A stretch of 32,250 nt of DNA from Rhodanobacteraceae bacterium. Its GTDB lineage: Bacteria > Acidobacteriota > Terriglobia > Terriglobales > Acidobacteriaceae. The stretch spans positions 1-32,250 of the forward strand of contig JANXWZ010000199.1 of NCBI GenBank assembly GCA_025350865.1. Direction: 5' to 3'. The notes beneath the pieces were generated by a model. The model did not search any database. It had not been told where the DNA came from and saw only the letters and a program-made list of their open reading frames with translations. Positions 1 through 10,299 of this stretch are shown here, piece after piece. Each line of letters begins with the position of its first letter. Positions within the stretch are counted from its first letter, which is position 1. A program made the position numbers and the translations under genes.

Positions 1-756
1 ACGAACCCTGGGCAGCTTGTGCCGGCCATCATCAAGTGGAACTGGGATCGAATTGAAGCAGCGGCAGTTCTTTCCGGACTTGTGACCGGCGCGAATCCCT
101 TTACCATCCCTGTCGTCGCCGGACAGCAACTGGCATTTGCAGAGCATCAGGTTGTTCGATTGCGGCTACGAACGGCGAGAGTTCCGTTGGCCCGCGCCGT
201 CGATACACGGGTCAGTTTTTCTGACTTCAGGCTGACCGTGTTGTCGGTAGGAGTCAATTCACTCGTTGTCACGAGTGCCTCCGCGAATCTCTCGGACCTG
301 ACCAGATTCCCGGCAGGAAGTATCGTCTACAGGCCGACTGCGGCCACTCCAGTTACGGCCGACACGCCATTTCTGAAGTTGGTCTCCCCGATTGTGTCGG
401 CAGCGATGACTTTGACCGGCGAGCCGCTCACCGGGGCAGTGGCGACGTGTGATCCCGCGAAGGAGGCGGCCGTCGGTAATGGGGTTCAGGTTCCAGCTAT
501 CAGCGGAATTTCTCTGCCGTTCGGAATCTCCATCGGACTGAATAGCCCTTCGACGTCGCAGATTGTCGGTCTCTACACCGGAGGTGTGCGGACCGGATGT
601 GGCATGTTCCATCTCACGGGGACGTGCATGATGCGCAATCATCAGCCCGAGGTGAGCATGTTTTGCCATGTGTGCCGATACGCGCTGGTCGACCTGATCG
701 ATCCAACCAGGCACGGGACCGTGAACACAGATTTCGAAGGGATTTATCCACACTAG
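1..756 (+). CDS. C-terminal part of an M64-like metallopeptidase relative (5' end outside window)
   Basis: The frame is open from the first base, so the gene very probably begins upstream; 251 residues are visible, and a GTG at 19 is only a fallback start. The last ~65 residues carry a cysteine-rich block: GLYTGG, then CGMFH, CMMRN, FCHVC and RYALVD. This resembles the tail of M64 (IgA-peptidase-like) metzincins, where a glycine-rich segment leads into Cys-x-Met-Arg, the Met-turn region, followed by a Cys-x-x-Cys. The HExxH zinc site expected in that family would lie upstream and cannot be seen, so activity is unproven. The middle part is a hydrophilic beta-rich stretch I do not recognise. 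The stop is 3 nt before the next ATG, so it belongs to the operon of large proteins that follows. Seen: motifs and spacing. Inferred: peptidase kinship. Confidence 0.55.
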   Translation, partial: TNPGQLVPAIIKWNWDRIEAAAVLSGLVTGANPFTIPVVAGQQLAFAEHQVVRLRLRTARVPLARAVDTRVSFSDFRLTVLSVGVNSLVVTSASANLSDLTRFPAGSIVYRPTAATPVTADTPFLKLVSPIVSAAMTLTGEPLTGAVATCDPAKEAAVGNGVQVPAISGISLPFGISIGLNSPSTSQIVGLYTGGVRTGCGMFHLTGTCMMRNHQPEVSMFCHVCRYALVDLIDPTRHGTVNTDFEGIYPH

Positions 757-759
757 CCA

Positions 760-3700
760 ATGTCGACCGAGCAGAATACCTTCGAGCTTCTCGCCCGCCA
801 TCTGATTTCGGCGTTCCGACCGCTTGCGGCGATGAGTTCGCCCGGTCCTTATCGCCAGCTGATGGCCAGGCTGGGCTTTCACGTCGATGCGCCGCCGCCA
901 TCGATGCTTTCGCTGAGCGGCAACGTCGGAAGCGCTTCAGTGAAGGTTGACGTAACGGCTGAGGGGCTGCCGATCAAGCAGGCGCTCGACCTTCTCCTGC
1001 TGGTGAAGGGAATCTTCGATGCCATACAAAATCTGAAGAACAATCCACCGCCAGAGCTGAACGCCCAGGATAGGTCCTCGTTCGTCAATGAGATCGGATC
1101 GTCACTGGTCGACCTGATGATTGGCGACTATATCGCCACGGCATTTCCGGTGGCGTTCAACACCCTTTCGATTCTCAATGTTTTTGCCATCGCTTCCATC
1201 CCCTCGACGGCGACTCGGCCTGCGGCGTTTCGTCCGCGGATCAACTGGCCGGAGATTCCGAAGATCCTCGGGAGCGCCTCGGACCTGCCGCGTCGGACCT
1301 ACAAATGGGGCGCACCCGATTTCAGCGTCTCGCTATTTCTTTACCACCTCTCCTCCTTATTTGCGGGGCTTCAGTTTCCTGTCGCGATGCGACTGCCGGA
1401 TGAAGAGCTATTGGCCGGATATCTGGGCCAGCCGGATTTTAGAATTTTCGATCTGCCGCCACTATCTCTTGAGATTCCAATAGTTGAAGGTCACATCAAG
1501 AGTGAACAATTCCGGGCCGTCCTTGGAATACATGCTTTACCTGCAGTCGGCTCCGCCCTTCCCGGCATCATCTTCGAACCAAAGATACCCGCCAGTCTGC
1601 CGATCACGATTCAAGTACATCCGAACGTGACAATGCGGCTTCATGCCGGGACCAACGCGGGAACTCTGTTTGGTCTTACGTTGCGGCCCAACGATATATC
1701 CGTCAAATTTCCGTTTGCACCGGGAACTCCGCCTCCGTCCGGCGGCATTGGAATTGCGTTCGACTTTTTGCCTCCAAAACCGACTGTCCTTTTCGGCGAT
1801 CCGAAGGCCTCACGACTCGAGTTCGCCTCCGCTTCCGTGGAAGTTGGGGCGGACTTCCAAAACGGAGCGTGGTCCAGCGATCTTGTCTTCGATTTGAAGG
1901 GATTTAAGTTCATCTTTGATCCGGGCGAGGGCGATGGCTTCCTGCAATTCTTGATTGGTGGCGACAAGACCACCATCGGTTTGCCGCTGGCTTTGCGATG
2001 GGGACGGGATGGCATCCGCTTCGGCGGCAGCGGATCGTTCGATATTGTGATCCACCCGCATCTTTCGATTGGGCCGGCTTTGATCGACGACGTCGACTTT
2101 CGGTTCTTTGTTCCCGCCGATCCTAAACCGAGGGTCCGTCTGGAAATTGGAGCAAGCATCTCCGGTGGGATCGGCTCCGTATCTTTCTTCTTGCAAGGAG
2201 TAGGCCTGCGAGCGGCCGCGATTTTCGAGCCGGGCAATGCTGGCCCTTTCGATCTTGGTTTCGGTTTCAAGGCACCGACTGGCGTGGGTCTCAGTATCGA
2301 GGGCGGCGGCTTCAGCGGAGGCGGAGCCCTGGGCTTTGATCCGGAGAAAGGTGAATACTTTGGCCTGCTCGAACTTACCTTTGCAGAGATTGTTTCGGTT
2401 CGCGCCATCGTTGTACTTTCGACGCGGCTGCCGGACGGAAACAAGACCTTTTCGTTGCTCATCATCATTTCGGCCGAATTTGTGCCGATTCAGCTGAGCT
2501 ATGGCTTCACGCTTCTCGGAGTCGGCGGCCTGTTGGGCCTGAATCGTAATTACGATACAGACGTTATCCAGACCGGGATCGGCGATGGAACACTTTCCAG
2601 CATCCTGTTTCCCACTGATGTCGTCGCCAATGCAGCCCGGATTATCAGCGATGTGAAACGTGTATTTCCGGCGCAGGATGGTGTTTTCCTGATGGGGCCG
2701 ATGGGCAAGCTGGGATATGGCACCCCGACACTGGCCAGCGTCGAACTCGGCCTCTTCCTGAGAGTGCCGATTCCGGGCTTCGTGATCCTCGGCATTCTGC
2801 GTGTACAACTACCCTCGGAAGATTTCGGCACGATGTATATCCAGGTGAATTTTGCGGGCGGCGTCGACTTTGAGAAGGGACAGCTGTGGTTCGACGCCGT
2901 CCTCGTCAACTCGCGCATCCTGATCGACCCGATTACGGGCGGCCTGGTGCTCCGCATTTATTGGGGAGGCGAGCCTAATTTCCTGCTGTCGGCCGGCGGG
3001 TTCCATCCCTCGTACACGCCGCCCCCGATGAACATCCCTCCGCTGGAGAGGATCGGATTTGTAGTCGTCGCAGGCATTCCCATGGTGCGGGCCGAGGTGT
3101 ACCTCGCCATCACGTCGAATTCAGTGCAGTTCGGCGCGCACGTGGAGGTGATCTACGGGGTCAGCTTCTTCAATGTCTTCGGCTTCGTCTCGCTTGACGT
3201 ACTCATTCAGTTCAACCCGTTCCTCTTTATCGCTGAAGTAACGGCCATGTTCGGCGTCCGGACCAGCTCGGATGTGTTGTTCGGGATCCGGGTCACAGGT
3301 TCGCTCAAAGGGCCGACCCCGTGGAACGTACGCGGCGAGGCATCGTTTGAAATCTGCTTCATTATCAAGGTGCGCCTCAGCGCGATCTTCGACGTGACGT
3401 CGGGCGAATCCCGCAATACGCTGTTGCCGCCGATCGACGTCATCGGCCAAATCAGGCAGGCCATCGACAATGTGGCGAACTGGCGTGCCGTACTGCCCGC
3501 GGGCTCAAACCAGCACGTCTCGATGCGAGAGCTGCCGAATGCGGACGCCGTGCTGGTGCTGCACCCGTTTGGGACGCTGCAGATCAGCCAGAAGGTCGTG
3601 CCACTCGATATCGCCATTCAAAGGTTTGGTTCCAGTCGCCCGGACCGCGGAACCACCTTCAGCCTTGCACCAGTTCAGATCAACAAGGCCGTAGTCACAA

Positions 3701-4197
3701 CGGTCCCAACCACAGAGCAATTTGCCCCGGCTCAGTTCTTCGCCATGAGCGACGCCGACAAGTTGTCGCGGCCCTCGTTCGCCCGATTCGATTCCGGCTC
3801 GACCATCGGCGCGGATAACGCTCCCCAGACGAATTTCAGCCGCGTCAGGCAGTTGCGGTACGAGGTGATCTATCTGCCTGAGCACCATCCGGTGCGGCTG
3901 TTCTTCAAACTATTCGTGACCCTGTTTAATGCATTCGCTCGCGGAGGCGCGGCCGCTCAGTCTCAACTCTCGCAGCAGCAAAAGGCTCCGTCGGCTAATG
4001 CCGCTGCACCGGTCCGCTTTGCCGCCAAACAGTACGCCGTGGTCAGCACGCTGGATATGACGCTGCACGCCGCACCGCTGATCTTCAATAGTGCAAGGGC
4101 AGCCGATCAAGCAGTGGCTACGCTGATTGCCGGGGCACCGGAACTGACCGGCGCAATCCAGGTTGTGCCCTCGGCACAGATAAGAAGGGCTGCATGA
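760..4197 (+). CDS. DUF6603-like large beta-rich protein, function unknown
   Basis: 1145 residues with no signal peptide and no catalytic motif I recognise. The core from about residue 480 to 760 strongly resembles the DUF6603 family: glycine-rich strands (GLSIEGGGFSGGG near 510), then GFTLLGVGGLLGLNRN near 585, then FPTDVVANAARII and a GPMGKLGYGTP motif near 617-657. Long alternating hydrophobic strands recur from about 250 to 900, suggesting an extended beta structure or a surface that packs on lipid or on itself. The C-terminal ~200 residues are more polar and alanine-rich. The start is the ATG three bases after the preceding stop; a GAAGGGA lies 17 nt upstream, which is weak, so translation may rely on coupling. 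The stop overlaps the next gene's ATG (ATGA at 4194). Family assignment is from memory of the motif pattern; no function is established. Confidence 0.75.
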   Translation: MSTEQNTFELLARHLISAFRPLAAMSSPGPYRQLMARLGFHVDAPPPSMLSLSGNVGSASVKVDVTAEGLPIKQALDLLLLVKGIFDAIQNLKNNPPPELNAQDRSSFVNEIGSSLVDLMIGDYIATAFPVAFNTLSILNVFAIASIPSTATRPAAFRPRINWPEIPKILGSASDLPRRTYKWGAPDFSVSLFLYHLSSLFAGLQFPVAMRLPDEELLAGYLGQPDFRIFDLPPLSLEIPIVEGHIKSEQFRAVLGIHALPAVGSALPGIIFEPKIPASLPITIQVHPNVTMRLHAGTNAGTLFGLTLRPNDISVKFPFAPGTPPPSGGIGIAFDFLPPKPTVLFGDPKASRLEFASASVEVGADFQNGAWSSDLVFDLKGFKFIFDPGEGDGFLQFLIGGDKTTIGLPLALRWGRDGIRFGGSGSFDIVIHPHLSIGPALIDDVDFRFFVPADPKPRVRLEIGASISGGIGSVSFFLQGVGLRAAAIFEPGNAGPFDLGFGFKAPTGVGLSIEGGGFSGGGALGFDPEKGEYFGLLELTFAEIVSVRAIVVLSTRLPDGNKTFSLLIIISAEFVPIQLSYGFTLLGVGGLLGLNRNYDTDVIQTGIGDGTLSSILFPTDVVANAARIISDVKRVFPAQDGVFLMGPMGKLGYGTPTLASVELGLFLRVPIPGFVILGILRVQLPSEDFGTMYIQVNFAGGVDFEKGQLWFDAVLVNSRILIDPITGGLVLRIYWGGEPNFLLSAGGFHPSYTPPPMNIPPLERIGFVVVAGIPMVRAEVYLAITSNSVQFGAHVEVIYGVSFFNVFGFVSLDVLIQFNPFLFIAEVTAMFGVRTSSDVLFGIRVTGSLKGPTPWNVRGEASFEICFIIKVRLSAIFDVTSGESRNTLLPPIDVIGQIRQAIDNVANWRAVLPAGSNQHVSMRELPNADAVLVLHPFGTLQISQKVVPLDIAIQRFGSSRPDRGTTFSLAPVQINKAVVTTVPTTEQFAPAQFFAMSDADKLSRPSFARFDSGSTIGADNAPQTNFSRVRQLRYEVIYLPEHHPVRLFFKLFVTLFNAFARGGAAAQSQLSQQQKAPSANAAAPVRFAAKQYAVVSTLDMTLHAAPLIFNSARAADQAVATLIAGAPELTGAIQVVPSAQIRRAA

Positions 4198-5393
4198 GCG
4201 CATATACCTTCCTGCCGTGGATGCGCCGGGGGTTGGCAAACCAGCTGAAAGACCCGGCTGGCGTGGGATCGAGCAGGGCACGCCTTGAAGTGTCAGTGAC
4301 AATCGCCTCCGATGCGCCGGGGCCTGCAGGCGCACCGGTCATCAAGCCGATCAAGCTGGTCTGGCCGGGCGACATTCTAGGTATGAGTCCGCGGCAGGTA
4401 ATTCGGACTGAGCCGCGTGCGGGAACATCGGATTACGAGCCTAATTATTTGGCTGCGGTGGATTTCTACGATGAAGACTTCCTGTGGCGGTATTCCCCCT
4501 TCGCGTTGCAGCCACCAGGACAACCTTCACCTTCGATACGGCTCACAGCGAAGGCCCGCAAACAGGATATTTTTCCGCCGGTCGCCCGTGAGTTGCTTTG
4601 GAACGAATTCCCGACCGACATGCAGGGCAGTTATTTCCGCCAGTTCTGGGACGTTTCGCGAGTTCCGCTATTGCCGGGCGAGAGCGCCAAGGACCATACC
4701 GAGAGGCTCAAGGACATTCGCAGAATGCATGAGTGGGACCGGAAATCAGTGCTGGGAAGTCATAATCAGCGCGATGCGCAGGGCGATGCGTCGCAGGTGA
4801 TTCTCGTCATTCGGGGTGATCTGCTCAAGCGTTACCCGAACACCGCGATCTACGCGCAGCAAGCGAAGTGGTCGACCGAAGCGCTGCGCAAGAATCGTCT
4901 TGTGCTGAGTGACGAGTCGGGCGATCTGGTAAAGGATGCCAGTAGTCCGCTCTTCCGCTTCCCGCTTTACCATGCGTTTGTCGCGCCGGATATTTACTTC
5001 ATCGGCTTCGATTTGACGTTGGAAGAAGTCAGAGGCGACGCAAAGCTTGCGGAGACAGCGGAAGCGCAGGCCACCGTATCTCCAAAGGAGCTCGGGTGGT
5101 TCTTCGTTCTTCAGGAGATCGTCGGCGAACCAAGGTTCGGGATGGACGTCGCCGCGCCGACTGAGCCGGCCCCTTCGCCGAGCTGGAATGATCTATCGTG
5201 GGTCGATGTCGACCTGAGCGGCGGCGAGATTATCAACCTGACCGCCGCGCTATTAGGAACAGCACGGAAGTCTCGTCCCGGCGGCAATTGGGGCGACAAC
5301 GCGGCCGATATGGCCAACATTCTTTACCAGGAGCCAGTCATGGTCGGAATTCATGGACGTGAGATGCTCAAAAATCTCACGCCGCTGGTCTGA
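4194..5393 (+). CDS. conserved hypothetical protein of the DUF6603-associated operon
   Basis: 399 residues, soluble, no signal peptide. Recognisable conserved blocks are the N-terminal YTFLPWMRRGLANQ, EPNYLAAVDFYDEDFLWRYS near residue 82-101 and LGWFFVLQEIVGEPRFGMD near residue 300. I remember these from uncharacterised proteins that sit beside DUF6603-type and very large hypothetical genes, but know no reaction for them. The ATG overlaps the stop of the upstream gene by four bases (ATGA), so the two are translationally coupled and probably made in linked amounts. A charged segment around residues 165-185 (many Arg/Lys/Asp/His) and the aromatic-rich motifs suggest a protein-protein module rather than an enzyme; that is inference. 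The reading frame is intact. Confidence 0.7.
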   Translation: MSAYTFLPWMRRGLANQLKDPAGVGSSRARLEVSVTIASDAPGPAGAPVIKPIKLVWPGDILGMSPRQVIRTEPRAGTSDYEPNYLAAVDFYDEDFLWRYSPFALQPPGQPSPSIRLTAKARKQDIFPPVARELLWNEFPTDMQGSYFRQFWDVSRVPLLPGESAKDHTERLKDIRRMHEWDRKSVLGSHNQRDAQGDASQVILVIRGDLLKRYPNTAIYAQQAKWSTEALRKNRLVLSDESGDLVKDASSPLFRFPLYHAFVAPDIYFIGFDLTLEEVRGDAKLAETAEAQATVSPKELGWFFVLQEIVGEPRFGMDVAAPTEPAPSPSWNDLSWVDVDLSGGEIINLTAALLGTARKSRPGGNWGDNAADMANILYQEPVMVGIHGREMLKNLTPLV

Positions 5394-5401
5394 GCGCCCT
5401 T

Positions 5402-8400
5402 ATGCCACTTCCCACACCAGAGAGGAACTCAACGCACGGCGCAGCGAACGTGACGCGGCTGAAGCAGCCTCCGCCAGAGCGAACCGCCGCGTCCAGGATT
5501 TGGAGGTTGCGCTGGCTGCGGCAGAGCGGACCGCCGGGCGGGAAGCCGGTCAGCAGATCGCCGAGCTGCAGGCGCAACTGGAGCATGCCAGGGAAGCGGC
5601 AAAGGCTGCACGGAATTGCATCGGCACCTCGGCGACTCAGCGTTTGCGGGGTTGCGGGAGTGGGTGCAACAAACGCCCGCAGAGCTGGTCTCGAGTTTGC
5701 CCGACCAGGATTCATTCCTCAAGTTTCCCGTGCGGTTGGAGACGCGCTTCATGAAGACATCGAGCGGCGCAGTGGAACTATGCGTACGCATCTGGCCGGA
5801 CGAAATAAGCATCGCCTTACCCGCCGGGGACCTGACGTCAGCGGAAGAACTGGCCGGTCGTGACTATTGGACAGCGCGCTCGGTCGTTGCGACAACACCC
5901 GCAGCAAGCCCTAACGCCGACGCCGTTCGTCAAGCCTATGAAGGTTCCTGGAACGCCATCGCGACTGCATCCGGACCGTACCGGGCCGGATGGATCGTGC
6001 AGCAGACCCATCCGACCAACTGGGATGGAACGACGAAGCCGCCTCCCCACCTTCCGCTTACGTTCGTCGCGCAGCCTCCCAGCGCTATACCGCGAATAGC
6101 ACGCGCGGATGTGCTTCCGACCGTTTCGTGGTCACCGGCTCTTTCGGCGACCAACAATTTCCGGACGTCGTCGGAGCAGCTATCCCGGATGATCTTGCCC
6201 TTGCTCCGGACCCGGCGCAAGGCGAGCCCTGGGTGCAACGGGATGCCAACGGAAAACTGGTCGTAGCCGAACCGCTGCTCTGGATTGTCGACTTCGACGC
6301 TGCCGTCAAGGTTGGCATGGGCGTACGGATTCCGCTTACGCCACCGTGGGATACGACCGGATTTGATCTGCTGATGGCCATCGGCGTTCGGGCATCGACC
6401 GCGCCGCTGGAGGGAGTGAAGAGGGTTGAAGGCCTGCTCGCAAAACACCGCTTCGACCCTGGTTGCGGCATCCTTAGGATCGGCACACCGACGAACAACA
6501 CCGATACGGCGGTAAGCGGTTGGCAGCCGCCGAGTACGGAGACTGCCCAGCTCTTCGCGATGGAGGAAACGCCGCAGGCCCTTGCCGCGACACCGATCGG
6601 CGAGACCGATGGGCATCGCCTGATGCGGCTGCTGGCGTTGAGTGAGAGTCTCATCAGCCGTCTGCCGAACGCCGTTGCAACCGACATCTCCGAAACGAGG
6701 GTGATGAGCCGGGCCGTATCTTTCGCCACGATCTTCGAGTTCGTGAAGGAATTTCTCCATCCGCTGGTCGGGGACGGGACGCGCGAGGAGCTTCGCGTTT
6801 TCTTCCATGAAAATGTATCCGGCCGCGGTGCTCTGCCGGCCCTGCGGGTAGGCCGCCAGCCGTATGGCATCGTCGTCACCAGCGATTGGCGAAATTGGAC
6901 AGAGCCTCTGATCAAGCGACACACTCCGATACAGGCAAAATTGCACGCACTGCTCAAAATTCACAGGCCCGCCTTTCAGCAGACGGCCACCAGCACTCCA
7001 GCCTCAGCGAAGGACAGCAGCAAACCGTTCGAGCGACTGATGCAGATCATCGGTCAGCTCGCAAGCTCTGCCCAGTACAGTTCAAGAACGACGGTGAGCG
7101 ACGCGTACGCATATCAACAACTTTTCATCGGCGGAGTTCCTCCGCAGTACGAGGTGGACTGGTTCAACAACCTGACCAATACGCGCCGTCCTTTCATGGC
7201 CAAGCTGGTTCCTCCCGCCGTGCAGAAGGATGCCGCGCTCTCCCAGACCTTGTTTACTGAACGCACAAATCCGTGGATCGCTCCGATCATCGATCAGGAT
7301 CCTCGAGTGCCACTGTCCGAACGCAATCAGATCGTTCCTTTCGATGACGTGCAGAACTATCTTCACTGGCTTGCGCACGCCAACTTACTGGATCTGCAGA
7401 CGGAACATTTCATCGGTCCAGGCGGTAAGCCCATAGCGCCGCCGACTGCGTTGCTTTACGTCCTGCTCCGCTACTCGCTGCTCACCGCTGTCGCAGATGT
7501 TTCGCTCCAGGTTGCGGCCGTAGCGGGCGCGCCGTTCTTCGATGTCGTCGATCATGACCCGATGATCGCCAACATCGGACAGTCGCAGAATGTTCTGCGC
7601 AAGGATTATCTCGTCGTCGACGCCGCAAAGCTCGGCCTTGCCGACGTCGCAACCCCGCTTGCGAGTTGGTGCATCAGTCGGCGAAGGCGATCCCAGTGGG
7701 AAGTGCATTTGCCGCCGCGTTCTCAGTCGTGACGGATGCGAACTCGTCCATCGATCTGCTTTCCTCCCTTCCCACAGCTCGACTGGAGCGGCTGCTGGCC
7801 GAGCACATCGACCTCTGCTCCTACCGCATGGACTCCTGGATTTCGGCGCTCTATTCGCAACGCCTGGAGGAGATGCGCAGTGCTCAGCAGCAGCCCGGCC
7901 TCTACATCGGCGCGTATGGATGGGTGGAACATCTTCGACCCGACTGGGAGAGCCGAAAAGTCATCACCTCCGAGACTCTTCCGGAGACGCTGCGCAAGAA
8001 TGCGAAGGCCTCCGTCTTCGAAAGTACCGACCACGGAGGCTTCATCCATGCCCCTTCGCTTCCGCAAGCCGTCACCGCGGCAGTATTGCGGAATGCGTAC
8101 ATGTCTCATGCCACGGCGGCTTCCCCCGACCTTTTCAACGTCAACCTGTCGTCGGCGCGGGTTCGTGTGGCGCAAACCTACCTTCAAGGAATTCGCAATG
8201 GTCAGTCGCTGGCGGCATTACTTGGCTACGAACTCGAGCGCGGACTCCACGAACGGCATCCGGGGCTGGAGCTGGACCAATACCGCTATTTGCTGCGAGA
8301 TCGCTTTCCGTATATGGCAGGCAAGCTGACGGAAGCGCAAGTCGGTGTGAATGCGGAGGTGGTGGAAGCCAATAACGTCGTCAACGGACTCGACCTGTTG

Positions 8401-10287
8401 GAGCATGTGGCGGATCAAACTTACCCGTACAAACTCGCGGGGCTTCCAGCTCAAGGCACGAAGGAGGGTCTTGCGATTGCTGCGGAGATTGATCGGCTGC
8501 GAGATGGTTTGGATGCAGTCTCCGATGTCGTGTTGGCTGAGAGCGTGCATCAGGCCATCGAAGGAAACATCGAGCGAACTGAAGGAGCAGTGCAGGCACT
8601 TACCGATCCGGAGGTGGCGCCGGAACCGGATGTGGTCCGCACGCCACGTTCAGCGCGCCTGCTTACGTTCCGCATGACCTTGTCGCTGGACGCCACGGCG
8701 AAAGATTAATGGCCGGGCGTCCTCACGCCGCGCGCATCCGCCAACCGGGCAGTTAATGCGTGGCTAAAGCAGCATCTCCGCCTCCCGCCGATATTCAATG
8801 GACCGTCACCAACGGAGCGGGGCCGCTTCAGTTCAACTCACTCAAAGACCTTAATGTCCAGCCCATAGACCTCGTCCTCCTGGCAGGAGACCAACTTGGC
8901 CAGCTTTCGACTGAGCTCGAACGGTTTATCGTGCGCCTGTTTCGACTCGCAAACAAGGTTGACGATGCCGCGATTACCCGCGTCGCTCCTCTCGCGCCAC
9001 CGGCCGATGCGGTACCGCCACTGGTCTTCGATTTTGCGGCAAGTGCTGCGGGCAAACATAGCCTCGCCGCACTCCAGCCGCTGCTGGAACGTCTCCGCCA
9101 GATGATCGTGCAATCGCGTGCAATGCACGCCCTGGATTGGTTGCCGCCAGCCGATCTGAAGACAGTCGACGCGACCGATCCAACTGGTTCGGCAAACGGC
9201 GACGCGGCGCTGGTCAAACTCAAGGATCTCAACGACCGTCTGGACTCAGGGGCGGCGGATCTTCAAGCCACCTTGAACGTCATCGATGCGGCCCGGATTG
9301 CCCTTACGCGGGTCCAGGCTCGCGTCGACGACCTGCTGAATGGGTTGCTTCGGGCGCACCTGTTCGGGGATGCCCGAGGCTCTTCCGGCAACAGGAACAG
9401 AGCTCTCCGATGTACAGATCGCGATATGGAGCAATCAGGCTGTCGTTGTGCAAAGCCTTATCGCCAAGCGCCTGGAAACGGCGAAGCAGCTGCGGTCGCC
9501 CTTCGTTGATCCGCTTCCAACCACCGAGCCGGAACTGACTCTGGAAACGCCACGACGCATCTCGGTGTCTCTGCAAAGGGCAACCGATGCGGCGCGCCAG
9601 CTGTTAGACAAGCCGTTCGTCATTGTGCCTTTGTTCCAATTTCACAAACCGGCTCAGGTCGCAGAGCTGAGTCTTGCCGGGGCCGGACCTGGAATTGCCA
9701 GGGCCTCTCAGGTACAGGATTGGATGGATTCCCTGTCCCGCGTCCGTCCGGCTGTCGCCGATGCGGCGTGGGCCATCGCGGTGTCAAGCTGTATGGGCGC
9801 GCCAATCGCCGAGCCCATCGCGATCCAGTTGCCGCGAAATGCAAAGGCTCCCTGGATCGGCGGCAAGTTCACGACACCTCTGCCCGAGGGCGGATGGCTG
9901 GCCGTGATTTCGCTCCAATCTGCCCTTGGCTTCAACGGGCTGCAGTGTGGTCTGGTGCTGGATGACTGGACCGAAAATGTGCCAATCGACAAGGCAACTA
10001 CCGGCGTGTCTTTCCACTTCAATCGCCTGAACGCCATAGCTCCGCAGGCTCTGCTGCTGGCTGTTCCACCTGCCATCAGGGGACATTGGGATTGGGAAGA
10101 GTTGAAGGGATGCGTGCACGAAGCATTCGATCTGGCAAAATTGCGCGCGATTGAACCCGACTCGCTGACCACGAATGGTTATTTTGTGGGCCTGCCGGCA
10201 ATTTTAAGTGAGTTCAGCGTAAACCAGTTTGCGCACACTCTTCTCACTGAACGATCCGCTGCGGCGGCTGTACTCATCAAGACGTAG
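5402..10287 (+). pseudogene. ~1,630-aa conserved hypothetical protein, disrupted by five frameshifts and one stop
   Basis: Protein similarity of style continues through six pieces that need frame changes at about 5611 (frame 1 to 3), 6118 (3 to 2), 7662 (2 to 1), 8777 (1 to 3) and 9366-9369 (3 to 1), plus an in-frame TAA at 8707-8709 with clear coding on both sides. The N-terminus is uncertain: an ATG at 5402 needs one more shift near 5413, and an ATG at 5353 in frame 1 would overlap the upstream gene. Residues ~5-65 form a charged heptad-rich coiled coil. Later blocks are FPVRLETRFM, ELCVRIWPDEI, GRGALPALRVGRQPYGI, GGFIHAPSLPQAVTAAVLRN and NLSSARVRVA, recurrent in uncharacterised giant proteins. 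Four shifts look like single-base deletions and the last like an extra G in a GGGG run. Either genuine decay or local assembly error; 13 nt separate its stop from the next gene's GTG. Confidence 0.8.
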
Positions 10288-10293
10288 GGAGGA
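10287..10293 (+). promoter_or_regulatory. Shine-Dalgarno for the 569-aa protein
   Basis: GGGAGGA ends six bases before a GTG at 10300 and begins inside the TAG stop of the disrupted gene. This near-ideal site supports the GTG start and means the downstream gene can be initiated independently even though the upstream gene is broken. Confidence 0.8.
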
Positions 10294-10299
10294 ACCACC

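Noticed and set aside
1810..2808. 332-codon open frame on the minus strand
   Set aside because: Shadow of the DUF6603-like gene; composition typical of noncoding strand.
8760..9509. Separate gene starting with GTG at 8760
   Set aside because: Upstream sequence in another frame continues the same protein, and there is no ribosome site; it is a fragment of the disrupted gene.
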